DNA from: a virus | Strand: one strand, 5' to 3' | Virus record (IMG/VR): IMGVR_UViG_3300028860_000054 | Location: 1-35,808 of that record | Length of the DNA: 35,808 nt | Shown: piece by piece, positions 1 through 6,592 of the stretch | Numbering within the stretch: position 1 is the first letter of the stretch | How the letters are laid out: each line of letters starts with the position of its first letter | Made by a program: the position numbers and the translations under genes | The notes under the pieces: model-generated | What the model was told of the DNA's origin: nothing | Database searches by the model: none | The model's input: the letters and a program-made list of their open reading frames with translations, nothing else

Positions 1-36
1 GAAACGAATCACTCAAAGAGCAGAAGTAGGCCGCGC

Positions 37-279
37 ATGAGTCAGGCGATATTAAGAAGCGGATTCGATTGGTCGTGGTCGGGGTCGCGGTCGGGGTCGG
101 GGTCGCGGTCGGGGTCGTGGTCGGGGTCGGGGTCGCGGTCGCGGTCGGGGTCGTGGTCGGGGTCGGGGTCGCGGTCGGGGTCGCGGTCGCGGTCGTGGTC
201 GCGGTCGCGGTCGGGGTCGTGGTCGTGGTCGTGGTCGCGGTCGGGGTCGCGGTCGCGGTCTCGGTCGGGGTCTATCTAA
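37..279 (+). CDS. Possible Ser-(Gly/Arg/Trp) repeat protein read through the hexamer array
   Basis: An 80-codon frame opens with ATG at 37 and ends with TAA at 277-279. After a twelve-residue non-repetitive start, every second residue is Ser (TCG) and the alternating residue is Gly, Arg or Trp (GGG, CGG, TGG). No known family fits. The array is open in other frames too: one gives Val-(Val/Gly/Ala), and another gives an almost pure Gly-Arg dipeptide repeat but lacks a standard start. An open frame is therefore weak evidence of translation. No strong Shine-Dalgarno precedes the ATG. It may be a disordered phage protein or simply repeat DNA. Confidence 0.22.
   Translation: MSQAILRSGFDWSWSGSRSGSGSRSGSWSGSGSRSRSGSWSGSGSRSGSRSRSWSRSRSGSWSWSWSRSGSRSRSRSGSI
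70..273. repeat. 34-unit NGGTCG hexanucleotide tandem array
   Basis: Thirty-four consecutive six-base units of the form NGGTCG run from 70 to 273. Apart from two units near the 3' end with TCT in place of TCG, the only variable position is the first base, which is G, C or T and never A. Consecutive N=G units create GGGG runs separated by TC, so the + strand is locally G-rich and could form quadruplex-like structure. The array sits upstream of the Nudix gene. Its role is unknown; candidates are a slippage-prone coding repeat or a structural DNA element. Confidence 0.97.
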
Positions 280-280
280 T

Positions 281-302
281 GGGAGTTACATACTTAACTC
301 CC
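281..302. promoter_or_regulatory. 8-bp palindrome upstream of the Nudix gene
   Basis: The arms GGGAGTTA (281-288) and TAACTCCC (295-302) are perfectly complementary around a 6-nt loop. No T-run follows, so a rho-independent terminator is unlikely. The element ends just before the ribosome binding site AAGGAGGG of the Nudix gene. A similar GGGA...TCCC palindrome lies just after that gene at 780-801. An operator or mRNA hairpin is possible. Confidence 0.5.
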
Positions 303-318
303 TTGAAGGAGGGAAATG

Positions 319-777
319 ATGGTCAAGTACGTGGCAGGTCTTTTGTTTGATGAAGATAGGAACAGGGTTGCCCTGATCCTCAAGAATCACGGCCCCGCAG
401 CGGTGGTAGGCAAATGGAATGCCATCGGCGGCAAGCGAACGACGATGAGCGCAGGGCAACCGGAGAGCCCATCTGCAGCCATGTGGCGCGAGTTTCTGGA
501 AGAGGCTGGCGTGGATGTGCAAAGTTGGCAACCTTTTTTGATTCTCCGCGCCAAAGGCAGCAACCCGGAATGGCAAGTCCATTTCTTCCATGCTTTTAAC
601 ACCAAAAAACTCGCTCACGTGCGGACTATGGAGACTGAATCAGTAATGATCTGGCCTATCGACGAATTGCCAGTTGTTGTCTCAAATTTGGCGTGGATTA
701 TCCCAATGGCGCTCACTCACCAGAGCCAGCATGTCCACGTCTACGAAGTGATCGAAACGGACACTTTTGCAGCATGA
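319..777 (+). CDS. Nudix hydrolase
   Basis: A 152-residue protein of the Nudix superfamily, whose members hydrolyse nucleoside diphosphates linked to other groups. The Nudix box is visible: Gly37-Gly38 after the KWNAIGG strand, Glu49, then R57-E-F-L-E-E-A-G64, with the canonical seven residues between Glu49 and Arg57. Ten residues separate Gly38 from Glu49 instead of the usual five, a small insertion in the first half of the box. I chose ATG 319 over ATG 316 because AAGGAGGG at 306-313 is better spaced from it. Short palindromes flank the gene. Phage Nudix enzymes often clean nucleotide pools or act on capped RNA or NAD-type substrates; the substrate here cannot be read from the sequence. Confidence 0.88.
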   Translation: MVKYVAGLLFDEDRNRVALILKNHGPAAVVGKWNAIGGKRTTMSAGQPESPSAAMWREFLEEAGVDVQSWQPFLILRAKGSNPEWQVHFFHAFNTKKLAHVRTMETESVMIWPIDELPVVVSNLAWIIPMALTHQSQHVHVYEVIETDTFAA

Positions 778-779
778 AA

Positions 780-801
780 GGGACTCAAGTATATAAGTCC
801 C
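780..801. promoter_or_regulatory. 6-bp palindrome downstream of the Nudix gene
   Basis: GGGACT (780-785) and AGTCCC (796-801) are complementary around a ten-base A/T-rich loop that contains TATATA. The element starts three bases after the Nudix stop codon. Its layout mirrors the 281-302 palindrome upstream of the same gene. The rest of 802-879 shows no gene. Function unknown: a weak terminator, promoter or operator are all possible. Confidence 0.4.
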
Positions 802-879
802 AAATAATTACGCGCCGATCATCTGGAAAATGGTGAGGCCGAAGGCAACCGATACATTCAAAACTGACGAGGAGGGGTG

Positions 880-1191
880 ATGAAGCAGACAAAGAAATTC
901 CTTCGGTCTAAGCAGTTGCTTCGGGATATGCAGACCTTCCGTCGCGGTTTTTTGCAGGGATGGAATCAACATGATCTCCTCGGAAGCGGCGTGTGGGCGA
1001 CGAACGGGAGGTCAGCGGTGTTGCAGGCGCCGATCACGATTGAGAGTCTTGAGAAGATGGTGAAAGAGATGAATGCGGCGATGAACCAAGTTCGTGAGGT
1101 CTTCGAGTTCTCTATGAGTCTTCCGTTGGACTGGATGCTGCAACGTCCAATCGGTCCAAGATCTATCATTCAGGGGATGGACGGCGTGTAA
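880..1191 (+). CDS. Conserved-looking hypothetical protein
   Basis: A 103-residue protein that I do not recognise. The start is ATG 880, because GGAGGGG at 871-877 precedes it; an overlapping GTG at 877 is too close to that site. The N-terminus is basic (MKQTKKFLRSKQLLRD). The middle is amphipathic helical (ESLEKMVKEMNAAMNQVREVFEF), followed by a short hydrophobic stretch and PIGPRSI near the C-terminus. No signal peptide or metal-binding cysteines are visible. It lies immediately before the two tRNA genes and ends 17 nt upstream of the first, so they may share a transcript. Codon use and the strong ribosome binding site support a real gene. Confidence 0.7.
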   Translation: MKQTKKFLRSKQLLRDMQTFRRGFLQGWNQHDLLGSGVWATNGRSAVLQAPITIESLEKMVKEMNAAMNQVREVFEFSMSLPLDWMLQRPIGPRSIIQGMDGV

Positions 1192-1208
1192 CCGTGCTAT
1201 GCTGGATT

Positions 1209-1283
1209 CGCGGGGTGGAGAAGTGGTATCTCGGTGCGCTCATAACGCACAGGTCGCTGGTTCGAGTCCAGCCTCCGCAACCA
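1209..1283 (+). tRNA. tRNA-fMet (CAT), initiator type
   Basis: A complete cloverleaf of 75 nt including an encoded CCA. The anticodon CAT is at 1241-1243 in loop CTCATAA. The initiator hallmark is present: the first base pair is a C1-A72 mismatch, while positions 2-7 pair with 66-71. The D-stem has the A11-U24 pair typical of bacterial initiators. The anticodon stem next to the loop has three G-C pairs, written GCG/CGC rather than the usual GGG/CCC. The T-arm GCTGG/CCAGC with TTCGAGT is perfect. The next tRNA gene begins at the following base. Confidence 0.94.
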
Positions 1284-1360
1284 GGGCGCGTAGCTCAGTT
1301 GGAAGCAGCAATTCCCTCTTAAGGAAAAGGTCGAAGGTTCGATCCCTTCCGCGCCCACCA
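1284..1360 (+). tRNA. tRNA-Lys (CTT)
   Basis: The acceptor stem GGGCGCG/CGCGCCC is perfect and CCA is encoded at the 3' end. The anticodon CTT is at 1318-1320 in loop CTCTTAA, closed by TTCC/GGAA with an A-A mismatch at the base of the stem. The T-arm is GAAGG/CCTTC with loop TTCGATC. The D-arm is irregular: only GCT/AGC pairs well, and the stretch up to the anticodon loop is about two bases longer than usual. It abuts the initiator tRNA without a spacer, so the pair is probably processed from one transcript. Confidence 0.92.
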
Positions 1361-1380
1361 CGATTGCACGAGGAGTTACA

Positions 1381-1578
1381 ATGGGGAAGGCAGATCCGCT
1401 TGAGAAGGCGCAAGCACTGATTGAATGGCAGGGCGAACCTGTTATCTACCACGGCCAAAAGTGGTACTGGTTTCAGAGGTGGAGTCCTTCCCGCAGGCGG
1501 GCTGTAGAGGTGCTTGAGGACGCTGGCAGGCTGGTACGGTGGAGCGACAAGACGACGGGGTTGGTGAGGTTGGTTTGA
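1381..1578 (+). CDS. Small hypothetical protein
   Basis: A 65-residue protein beginning at ATG 1381 after GAGGAG about seven bases upstream. It is rich in Trp, Arg and aromatic residues (KWYWFQRWSPSRRRAVEVLEDAG), with a helical N-terminus. It suggests a compact fold like many small phage proteins, but I recognise no family. It lies between the tRNA pair and the terminase-like gene, ending 10 nt before the latter's start, so it is probably co-transcribed. A small terminase subunit is a positional possibility, but no DNA-binding motif supports that. Confidence 0.65.
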   Translation: MGKADPLEKAQALIEWQGEPVIYHGQKWYWFQRWSPSRRRAVEVLEDAGRLVRWSDKTTGLVRLV

Positions 1579-1588
1579 GGAGGGGTTT

Positions 1589-2380
1589 ATGGGATTGACG
1601 ATGGATATGCTGAAGGTGATGACCTCGGAAGGTAAAATCGTGTCAGTCGGCGAGGGTCATTGGGGAGCGATCTACGCGGACTACCTGAAACACGCTGGCA
1701 GGAAGAATATCGTCAGGAAATGCCGGCAGATGGGTATGACGACGTTTGCTTTGGCGCGTGGATTTATGGCGGCGTCCGAGGGGAAGACTTGCGTTGTAGT
1801 GGCCCAGCGACACAATGTGGCGGATTATATGTGGAACACGGTTCGAGGATTTATCCAAAACCTTCTCACACCACCTCCTATCAAATGGACATTTACAAAC
1901 CGTCACGCATTCGGACTGGAAGGTTGTATCCCTCATCAATATCAGATTTTTAATTCCGATAGATTTCACAGCGGACTTGGGATGAAAGTTGACTTCGTTC
2001 ACTTCCAAGAGTTCGCGTGGTGGTCAAGAGATGATCAGGAGACGGTGTGGAATAGCCTGATGCCCTGCTTGAGTCCCGATGCGGAAGTAATTATCGAGTC
2101 CAGTCCTCAATTCGGGGACAGCGGAAAGTTTGATGATGTTTGGGTGGGAGCCGAGCAGTACGGTTTTGTGCGACACTTCTTTCCGTGGTGGAAGAACCCG
2201 ATCTGCGTTGGCGCACCGATTGATCCGAATACGATTACTCTGAAGGAAGAGACGATGATGGTGATGAACGGACTGTCTCTGGAGCAGATGGGGTGGAGGC
2301 GAAAAGCGTTAGGGTATTACAAAGCCATGTTTGGAGGCGACAAGGAATTCAAAAGAGAGTACGGAGAGAATTTGATTTGA
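1589..2380 (+). CDS. Terminase large subunit-like packaging ATPase lacking the nuclease domain
   Basis: A 263-residue protein matching the ATPase half of phage large terminases, the motor that pumps DNA into the prohead. A deviant Walker A region K44-C-R-Q-M-G-M-T51-T52 follows the pattern RQxGxT common in terminases. A Walker B-like strand V134-D-F-V-H-F-Q-E141 has the catalytic Glu but Gln where Asp is usual. E170-S-S-P fits the coupling motif. The protein ends at FKREYGENLI, the junction where the RNase H-like nuclease domain normally starts, so it is about half the usual 450-600 residues. The next 700 bp hold no nuclease. The nuclease may be elsewhere, or the gene may be truncated. A GAGGAGGGG site precedes ATG 1589. 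Confidence 0.75.
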   Translation: MGLTMDMLKVMTSEGKIVSVGEGHWGAIYADYLKHAGRKNIVRKCRQMGMTTFALARGFMAASEGKTCVVVAQRHNVADYMWNTVRGFIQNLLTPPPIKWTFTNRHAFGLEGCIPHQYQIFNSDRFHSGLGMKVDFVHFQEFAWWSRDDQETVWNSLMPCLSPDAEVIIESSPQFGDSGKFDDVWVGAEQYGFVRHFFPWWKNPICVGAPIDPNTITLKEETMMVMNGLSLEQMGWRRKALGYYKAMFGGDKEFKREYGENLI

Positions 2381-2577
2381 AGCGTCTTCGACCGGGGATT
2401 CTGAGGTGGTGGCTCTGGCATCAGGAAGGCCGCAGGCTGTTTCGTTGGACGCGGGAGTATCGGGAGTTCATTGAGGGAAAGTGGAAAGTAAGTCCAAAAT
2501 TCGGAGTAAGGAGAGTGACATGGGTAAACGAGGATTTGGAAAGACGAAGAAGAAGAAGCTGCCTCCGTTCGAGTTGA
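2377..2577 (+). CDS. Possible small basic Trp/Arg-rich protein
   Basis: A frame opening with TTG at 2377, overlapping the terminase stop codon, gives a basic Trp/Arg-rich sequence (RLRPGILRWWLWHQEG, then RWTREYREFIEGKWK). It runs through the dispersed motif at 2488 and ends inside the metallopeptidase gene. The first forty residues look protein-like and would otherwise leave 140 nt without a gene. GGAG about ten bases upstream could serve the TTG. The end of the frame overlaps the next gene by 58 nt and is probably fortuitous. I do not recognise a family. Confidence 0.28.
   Translation: MKRLRPGILRWWLWHQEGRRLFRWTREYREFIEGKWKVSPKFGVRRVTWVNEDLERRRRRSCLRSS
2488..2515 (+). promoter_or_regulatory. 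Dispersed leader motif, copy 1 (before the metallopeptidase gene)
   Basis: GTCCAAAATTCGGAGTAAG (2492-2510) runs directly into the GGAG Shine-Dalgarno of the gene starting at 2520. The core TCC..AAATT..GGA is a near-perfect inverted repeat. The 23 bases from 2488 to 2510 are identical to 27634-27656, about 25 kb away. Other copies are at 7818, 23890 and 31354. The right arm contains GGAG, so an mRNA hairpin could partly hide a ribosome binding site; a protein-binding site is equally possible. Confidence 0.7.
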
Positions 2578-3098
2578 TCGATCACGAGGCGAAGCCGCAA
2601 CTTGAGCCGTACAAACTGATGGCCGAGATCAGGAAGGCCCACCACCCGGACATCAAGGACGCGAAGATCTGTCTGGCGTACCAGAAGGGCTTGAAGGCTG
2701 ACGTAGACGGCCATGTGACGCTGGGGAAGTGCATCAAAGCGTCGGACCTTCAGCGGGAATTGGTGGCATGGGATTTTGTGATTCTGCTGAACTTCGAGAT
2801 GTGGACTTCCACCGGATTCACCAAAGAGAAGAAGATGGCCTTGCTGGACCACGAGCTTTGCCACGCTGACGTTGCGCTCGACAAGGATGGTGAGCCGAAG
2901 GTGGACGCGGCCGGCAGGAAGACGTACCGGATTCGCAAACACGACTATCAGGAGTTTCATGCGATCATCGAGCGGCACGGTCTGTGGGACAGAGACCTGA
3001 AGCGGTTGGGCGACACGATCATCAAGCAGGCCCAGGCGACGTTGACGTTCCCTCCTCCGGTTGAGGCTGCGGCCAGCGGACAGGTGACGGTGCAATGA
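2520..3098 (+). CDS. Putative phage metallopeptidase (HELCH)
   Basis: A 192-residue protein starting at ATG 2520, just after a GGAG site; an upstream in-frame GTG at 2481 would read through the regulatory motif and is rejected. The basic N-terminus (KRGFGKTKKKK) is followed by a domain with the zinc motif H111-E-L-C-H115, with His and Asp residues about 35 residues downstream (RKHDYQEFHAIIERHGLW) that could complete the site. This layout matches the putative phage metallopeptidase family found beside packaging and head genes. Proteolysis has not been shown for most members. The gene overlaps the next by ATGA (3095-3098), implying translational coupling. Confidence 0.8.
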   Translation: MGKRGFGKTKKKKLPPFELIDHEAKPQLEPYKLMAEIRKAHHPDIKDAKICLAYQKGLKADVDGHVTLGKCIKASDLQRELVAWDFVILLNFEMWTSTGFTKEKKMALLDHELCHADVALDKDGEPKVDAAGRKTYRIRKHDYQEFHAIIERHGLWDRDLKRLGDTIIKQAQATLTFPPPVEAAASGQVTVQ

Positions 3099-3307
3099 AG
3101 TTTCCGGGGAATTGCCTTATCGTATCGGTTATCTCAGCGGCGTTCCCCGGAAATTCTTTGAAGTGGAAGCGTAACCGTATGGGTCGTTTACACTTTTATT
3201 GGCAAGATAGAAAAGGAAGATCGTGGGAATTTTACAAGCGTGGATCGTCTGGGAAGTCATACTTCCAGAACTCGTTTTATGTAGGGGAAGTGAAAAGGAT
3301 AGATTAG
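3095..3307 (+). CDS. Small hypothetical protein, translationally coupled
   Basis: A 70-residue frame whose ATG overlaps the preceding stop as ATGA. The C-terminal 42 residues, from Met29 at 3179, look the most protein-like (GRLHFYWQDRKGRSWEFYKR) and suggest a small beta-rich fold. The first part encodes two FPGN segments on the arms of an 11-bp inverted repeat, so the true start could be ATG 3179, and 3095-3178 could be structured leader RNA. No family is recognised. It sits between the metallopeptidase and the large tail gene. Confidence 0.5.
   Translation: MKFPGNCLIVSVISAAFPGNSLKWKRNRMGRLHFYWQDRKGRSWEFYKRGSSGKSYFQNSFYVGEVKRID
3101..3153. repeat. 11-bp inverted repeat within a small gene
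   Basis: TTTCCGGGGAA (3101-3111) and TTCCCCGGAAA (3143-3153) are perfectly complementary, separated by 31 nt. Read in the 3095 frame, both arms encode Phe-Pro-Gly-Asn using different codons. The stem begins four bases after the ATGA overlap, where a strong mRNA hairpin could affect translation of the downstream gene. Confidence 0.75.
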
Positions 3308-3314
3308 AAATCGG

Positions 3315-3352
3315 ATGAAAGTCTACCAGAACAGGGGTAGACTCATTTCATG
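3315..3352 (+). promoter_or_regulatory. Hairpin spanning the start of the tail hub gene
   Basis: AGTCTACC (3320-3327) pairs perfectly with GGTAGACT (3336-3343). With a small bulge the stem extends, so that bases of ATGAAA (3315-3320) pair with TTTCAT, which contains the first two bases of the start codon at 3350. The only Shine-Dalgarno-like run, AGGGG (3333-3337), is in the loop and stem about 12 nt from the ATG. No T-run follows. A translational control hairpin is the simplest reading. Confidence 0.55.
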
Positions 3353-6300
3353 TCGGATTCTCCCTACAGTTCGCAGAATTTCTTGTTCTCCAGCAAAGGA
3401 GTAATAGCCCACGCTGTCGAGGACTCCGCCCCTCCAGGGACATATTTGTCACTTCTCAACGTCGAAGAAATTGAGGAGAATGGGTTGGCGACCCGTCTCG
3501 GGACAACCATCCTCAGCGCGGCTGAAGGGATCGTCAAGCCCCTTGGAGGGTCGGCCGGGGTAGTTCACAGCCTGAGCAGATTGCCGGGTCTAACGGGGAG
3601 CAGTTGGCGTTACGCCGGCAAGGGGAATGGCCTGTATCGCATCTCAGGGGACGCTCCGGGCGAATACTCAAAGCTCTCCGATTCCATGAGCGGCCAGCCG
3701 TGGACAGCAGCCCAATTTCAGCCGGTTGTATCGTCCGCACCACTCTTATTTATCGCCGACATGAACGGCGTCCAGAAGGATAACGGGACCAACTCCGCTC
3801 CGCAGAATGCAGGAATCCTCCAACCGCATTACCCGGTAGCCGCGCAAGCGCAGGCGCCGGACGTAATCATTCTTGCCCCGTTTTATAACCCGATGCTCTC
3901 CATCTACACCTCGTCGGCGGTGGCTACTGGCCTTCAGAGCGTGTCTGTAACAGATCCGTCAGTGATTGGACTATTCCAGTCTCTTGTGATTGATACGGGT
4001 TCTCAGCAGGAGACGGTTCTTGTAATTGCAACGTCGGATACGGGGTTTACAGCGAACTTCACGAAGACGCACTCTTCGGGGGCTTTGATACAAGAGTACG
4101 GAGATTCGACTCCAGTATCAGCGTCTTCGACGGCGACGATCAGCAACTCGATTTCCACCTCCATCTCGACTTGGCCGAAAACGCTGGAGCAGGCAGATTA
4201 CATCGGTCTGTGGATATACGTGGGCGATCCCAACGCCATCGACTCGATAACCCTGAAGTTCTACACGTCAAACGGAGCCTACTTCTACCGGACCATCGGC
4301 CAGGGTCCGTTGCAGGCTACCCTGAATGCCTCCACGGACAGCACTACGGCCGCAGCAGACGCGGTATTGTCGTCAAATTTGGGCCTATACACGATGGGAG
4401 CAGGAGGGGTAACGGGTCTAAATACAAGCCCGGGGTGGACTCCGATCCTTTTGCAGCTATCGGACTTCTCCGCATCGGGAGGAGCGGATTTCAACGACTC
4501 TACAAAGAACTGGCAGAATGTTACTAGCTATGAGGTAGAAACCACAACAGGGGAGGGAATCTCCACCACATCATTCCCTATTCTGATCCAGGTAGCTTCT
4601 CTTATTCTCTTTGGTGGAGCAGGTCCAGACAGCCTCGCTGGAGTGAGCTACGACTACATGGTGACGCTGTTCAACATCAATGATTACACTGAGTCAAATC
4701 CATCAATGACTATGTCGGATGTTGATCCTCCGACGCTGACTAACCGAGTATTGCCGCGTCGTCAACCGATCCTGTTAAGTTGGGAGAACAGTAATAGCGA
4801 TACCCAGGCAACGCACTGGAGGGTGTATCGCCGGGGAGGGACACTGGCGAATAATTATCTTAGAATCGACCAGATACCGATCACGACCGCTATGGGAGGG
4901 ATAGAGAATTACAGAGACCTCTGGAGTGATTTGGAGATTCAGCAGGCGACCCCAATATCTTTCACGAACGATGTGCCGGTGACCTCCACACTTCCAGTCC
5001 CGGTGAACACGACCTTGACGGCTGACATCGGAACTCCGGGGAGCGCGGTAAACTCAGTCCAAGTGATTATTCCGGCATCGATGCAGAGTATCTCCGTGAA
5101 CCAGCAGGTGAATATAGGGAACGTCTTAGACGCTACCTTTGAGACAGTGATAGTCACTTCTATCTCGGGTCCGAGGTTCAGAGCCTACGTGCAGAACTAC
5201 CATGCGGCCGGGGAGTCAGTGTCGGCTACGGCGGCCTACGCCCAGCCGGTGAACATTATTGCGGTGGCTTTTGACCAAGGACTGTACGCGGGTGACCCGA
5301 ACAATCCGTCGTACCTCTACACTTCGGAGAAGTCGAATATCCAAGCGGTGAGCAGTGCGGCGTACACGCAGGTGAACGTCCCATCAGATCCAATCACTGC
5401 GATTGTGCAGAGCAGCGGAAACGTCTTTGTGAGCACTTTGCAGCGGTGGTGGACAGGAAGCCCAGGGAGCCAGCCAGGGCAGCCCGTTACTACATATCCA
5501 ACGAAAGCCGATCACGGCGTAGTGGGAAAAAACGCATGGGTTTTAAGGGATGGTGTAGTCTACTATCTCGGAACGGACGGACTGCGGATATTCACGGGAG
5601 GATCTGGAGACTATATCTCAGAGATCATCGAGGCGGTGTGGCAGAACACCAGCCCGACTCCTCTTCCGATTGCGGACCCAGCCTACTTCTCGACGGTCCA
5701 ATGTTCCACGTGGAACAGGTGGGTGTTCTTCAGCTACCAGGCTCTTGACGGGAATCGGTATCGAATCATTCTTGATTGCGTGAACAAACGGTATCGGAAC
5801 GACTCTCTGGATGCTCAGAGTATGTTCTTGGAGTCCGACACCAACCAGCTTGTCTGGGGGGACTCGCAGGGTCTTGTTCACCTCGACAGGCAGTTGACGA
5901 GCACGGATGAGGCCAACGAGCAGGGAGTTGTAGTTCCGTTGCCGATCGCGTTCACGGTGCAGACTCCGTACAGCGATTCTGGTTCGCCTCAGATTCAGAA
6001 AAACTATGCAGAGTTTACGCTCGACGCGAACACAAACGGGAACCCGGTAACAGTCCAACTTGTGTTCAACGATGGAGCTTTCACGGAGACTCTGGGGACC
6101 ATCACGACCACTTCGAGGCAGAGAGTAAATCTTGCGCTCAACAACGGGGAAGGGTTCCAAGCCTTCAAGGTAAGCATGATCTTGACTGGCAGCGGAGCAA
6201 GCAGGGTGTTTTTGTATCAGGCAAAGATTCGACACTTGCCACTGGGCGAAACACGCACCAGCTTCGATTCATACGATCTGCGTCTTGGGACTGAGGAAAG

Positions 6301-6574
6301 TAAGGTTCTAAAACAGATTTATTGCGAGACGACAGCCACAGCGGATATAACTTGCAACGTCTACTACGATGGGACTCTGGGTTACACGTTCACCATTCCA
6401 ACACTTGGAGGGGTGAGAAACGCCTTGCGGGTTAGGATGCCGGCAATACAATTCAGAATCGTGCGCTTTGTGATGACATCGACTTCCGACTTCATTCTGT
6501 GGGAGACGAGTAAGTATGAGTACAAGCCCTTGTGTGCCGGTAAAAGTTACAGCACGGCATTGTTAATGCCGTAA
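3350..6574 (+). CDS. Large tail hub / stopper-like structural protein
   Basis: A 1,074-residue protein, Ser/Thr/Gly-rich and beta-rich with no membrane segments, typical of virion structural proteins. The N-terminus (YLSLLNVEEIEENGLATRLGT) resembles podovirus tail accessory or hub proteins. The middle contains fibronectin-like strands (YDYMVTLFNINDYTESNPS, then THWRVYRRGG). It continues into propeller-like repeats (VVYYLGTDGLRIFTGG) and a beta-sandwich C-terminus. I infer a gp10-like tail hub or stabilisation protein rather than a fibre, based on these motifs and the adjacent appendage gene. ATG 3350 lacks a well-spaced ribosome binding site and lies in a hairpin. Family assignment is tentative; a structural role is likely. 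Confidence 0.65.
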   Translation: MSDSPYSSQNFLFSSKGVIAHAVEDSAPPGTYLSLLNVEEIEENGLATRLGTTILSAAEGIVKPLGGSAGVVHSLSRLPGLTGSSWRYAGKGNGLYRISGDAPGEYSKLSDSMSGQPWTAAQFQPVVSSAPLLFIADMNGVQKDNGTNSAPQNAGILQPHYPVAAQAQAPDVIILAPFYNPMLSIYTSSAVATGLQSVSVTDPSVIGLFQSLVIDTGSQQETVLVIATSDTGFTANFTKTHSSGALIQEYGDSTPVSASSTATISNSISTSISTWPKTLEQADYIGLWIYVGDPNAIDSITLKFYTSNGAYFYRTIGQGPLQATLNASTDSTTAAADAVLSSNLGLYTMGAGGVTGLNTSPGWTPILLQLSDFSASGGADFNDSTKNWQNVTSYEVETTTGEGISTTSFPILIQVASLILFGGAGPDSLAGVSYDYMVTLFNINDYTESNPSMTMSDVDPPTLTNRVLPRRQPILLSWENSNSDTQATHWRVYRRGGTLANNYLRIDQIPITTAMGGIENYRDLWSDLEIQQATPISFTNDVPVTSTLPVPVNTTLTADIGTPGSAVNSVQVIIPASMQSISVNQQVNIGNVLDATFETVIVTSISGPRFRAYVQNYHAAGESVSATAAYAQPVNIIAVAFDQGLYAGDPNNPSYLYTSEKSNIQAVSSAAYTQVNVPSDPITAIVQSSGNVFVSTLQRWWTGSPGSQPGQPVTTYPTKADHGVVGKNAWVLRDGVVYYLGTDGLRIFTGGSGDYISEIIEAVWQNTSPTPLPIADPAYFSTVQCSTWNRWVFFSYQALDGNRYRIILDCVNKRYRNDSLDAQSMFLESDTNQLVWGDSQGLVHLDRQLTSTDEANEQGVVVPLPIAFTVQTPYSDSGSPQIQKNYAEFTLDANTNGNPVTVQLVFNDGAFTETLGTITTTSRQRVNLALNNGEGFQAFKVSMILTGSGASRVFLYQAKIRHLPLGETRTSFDSYDLRLGTEESKVLKQIYCETTATADITCNVYYDGTLGYTFTIPTLGGVRNALRVRMPAIQFRIVRFVMTSTSDFILWETSKYEYKPLCAGKSYSTALLMP

Positions 6575-6592
6575 GATGGTGGAGGGGAACAA

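Noticed and set aside
70-273. Diversity-generating retroelement target or CRISPR array
   Set aside because: No reverse transcriptase is present; the variation is at every sixth base, and no conserved repeats with unique spacers occur.
2421-3095. Long minus-strand ORF opposite the metallopeptidase gene
   Set aside because: Arg/Leu-rich composition and exact overlap with a well-supported + gene mark it as a shadow; the same applies to the other long minus ORFs opposite the giant and ejection genes.
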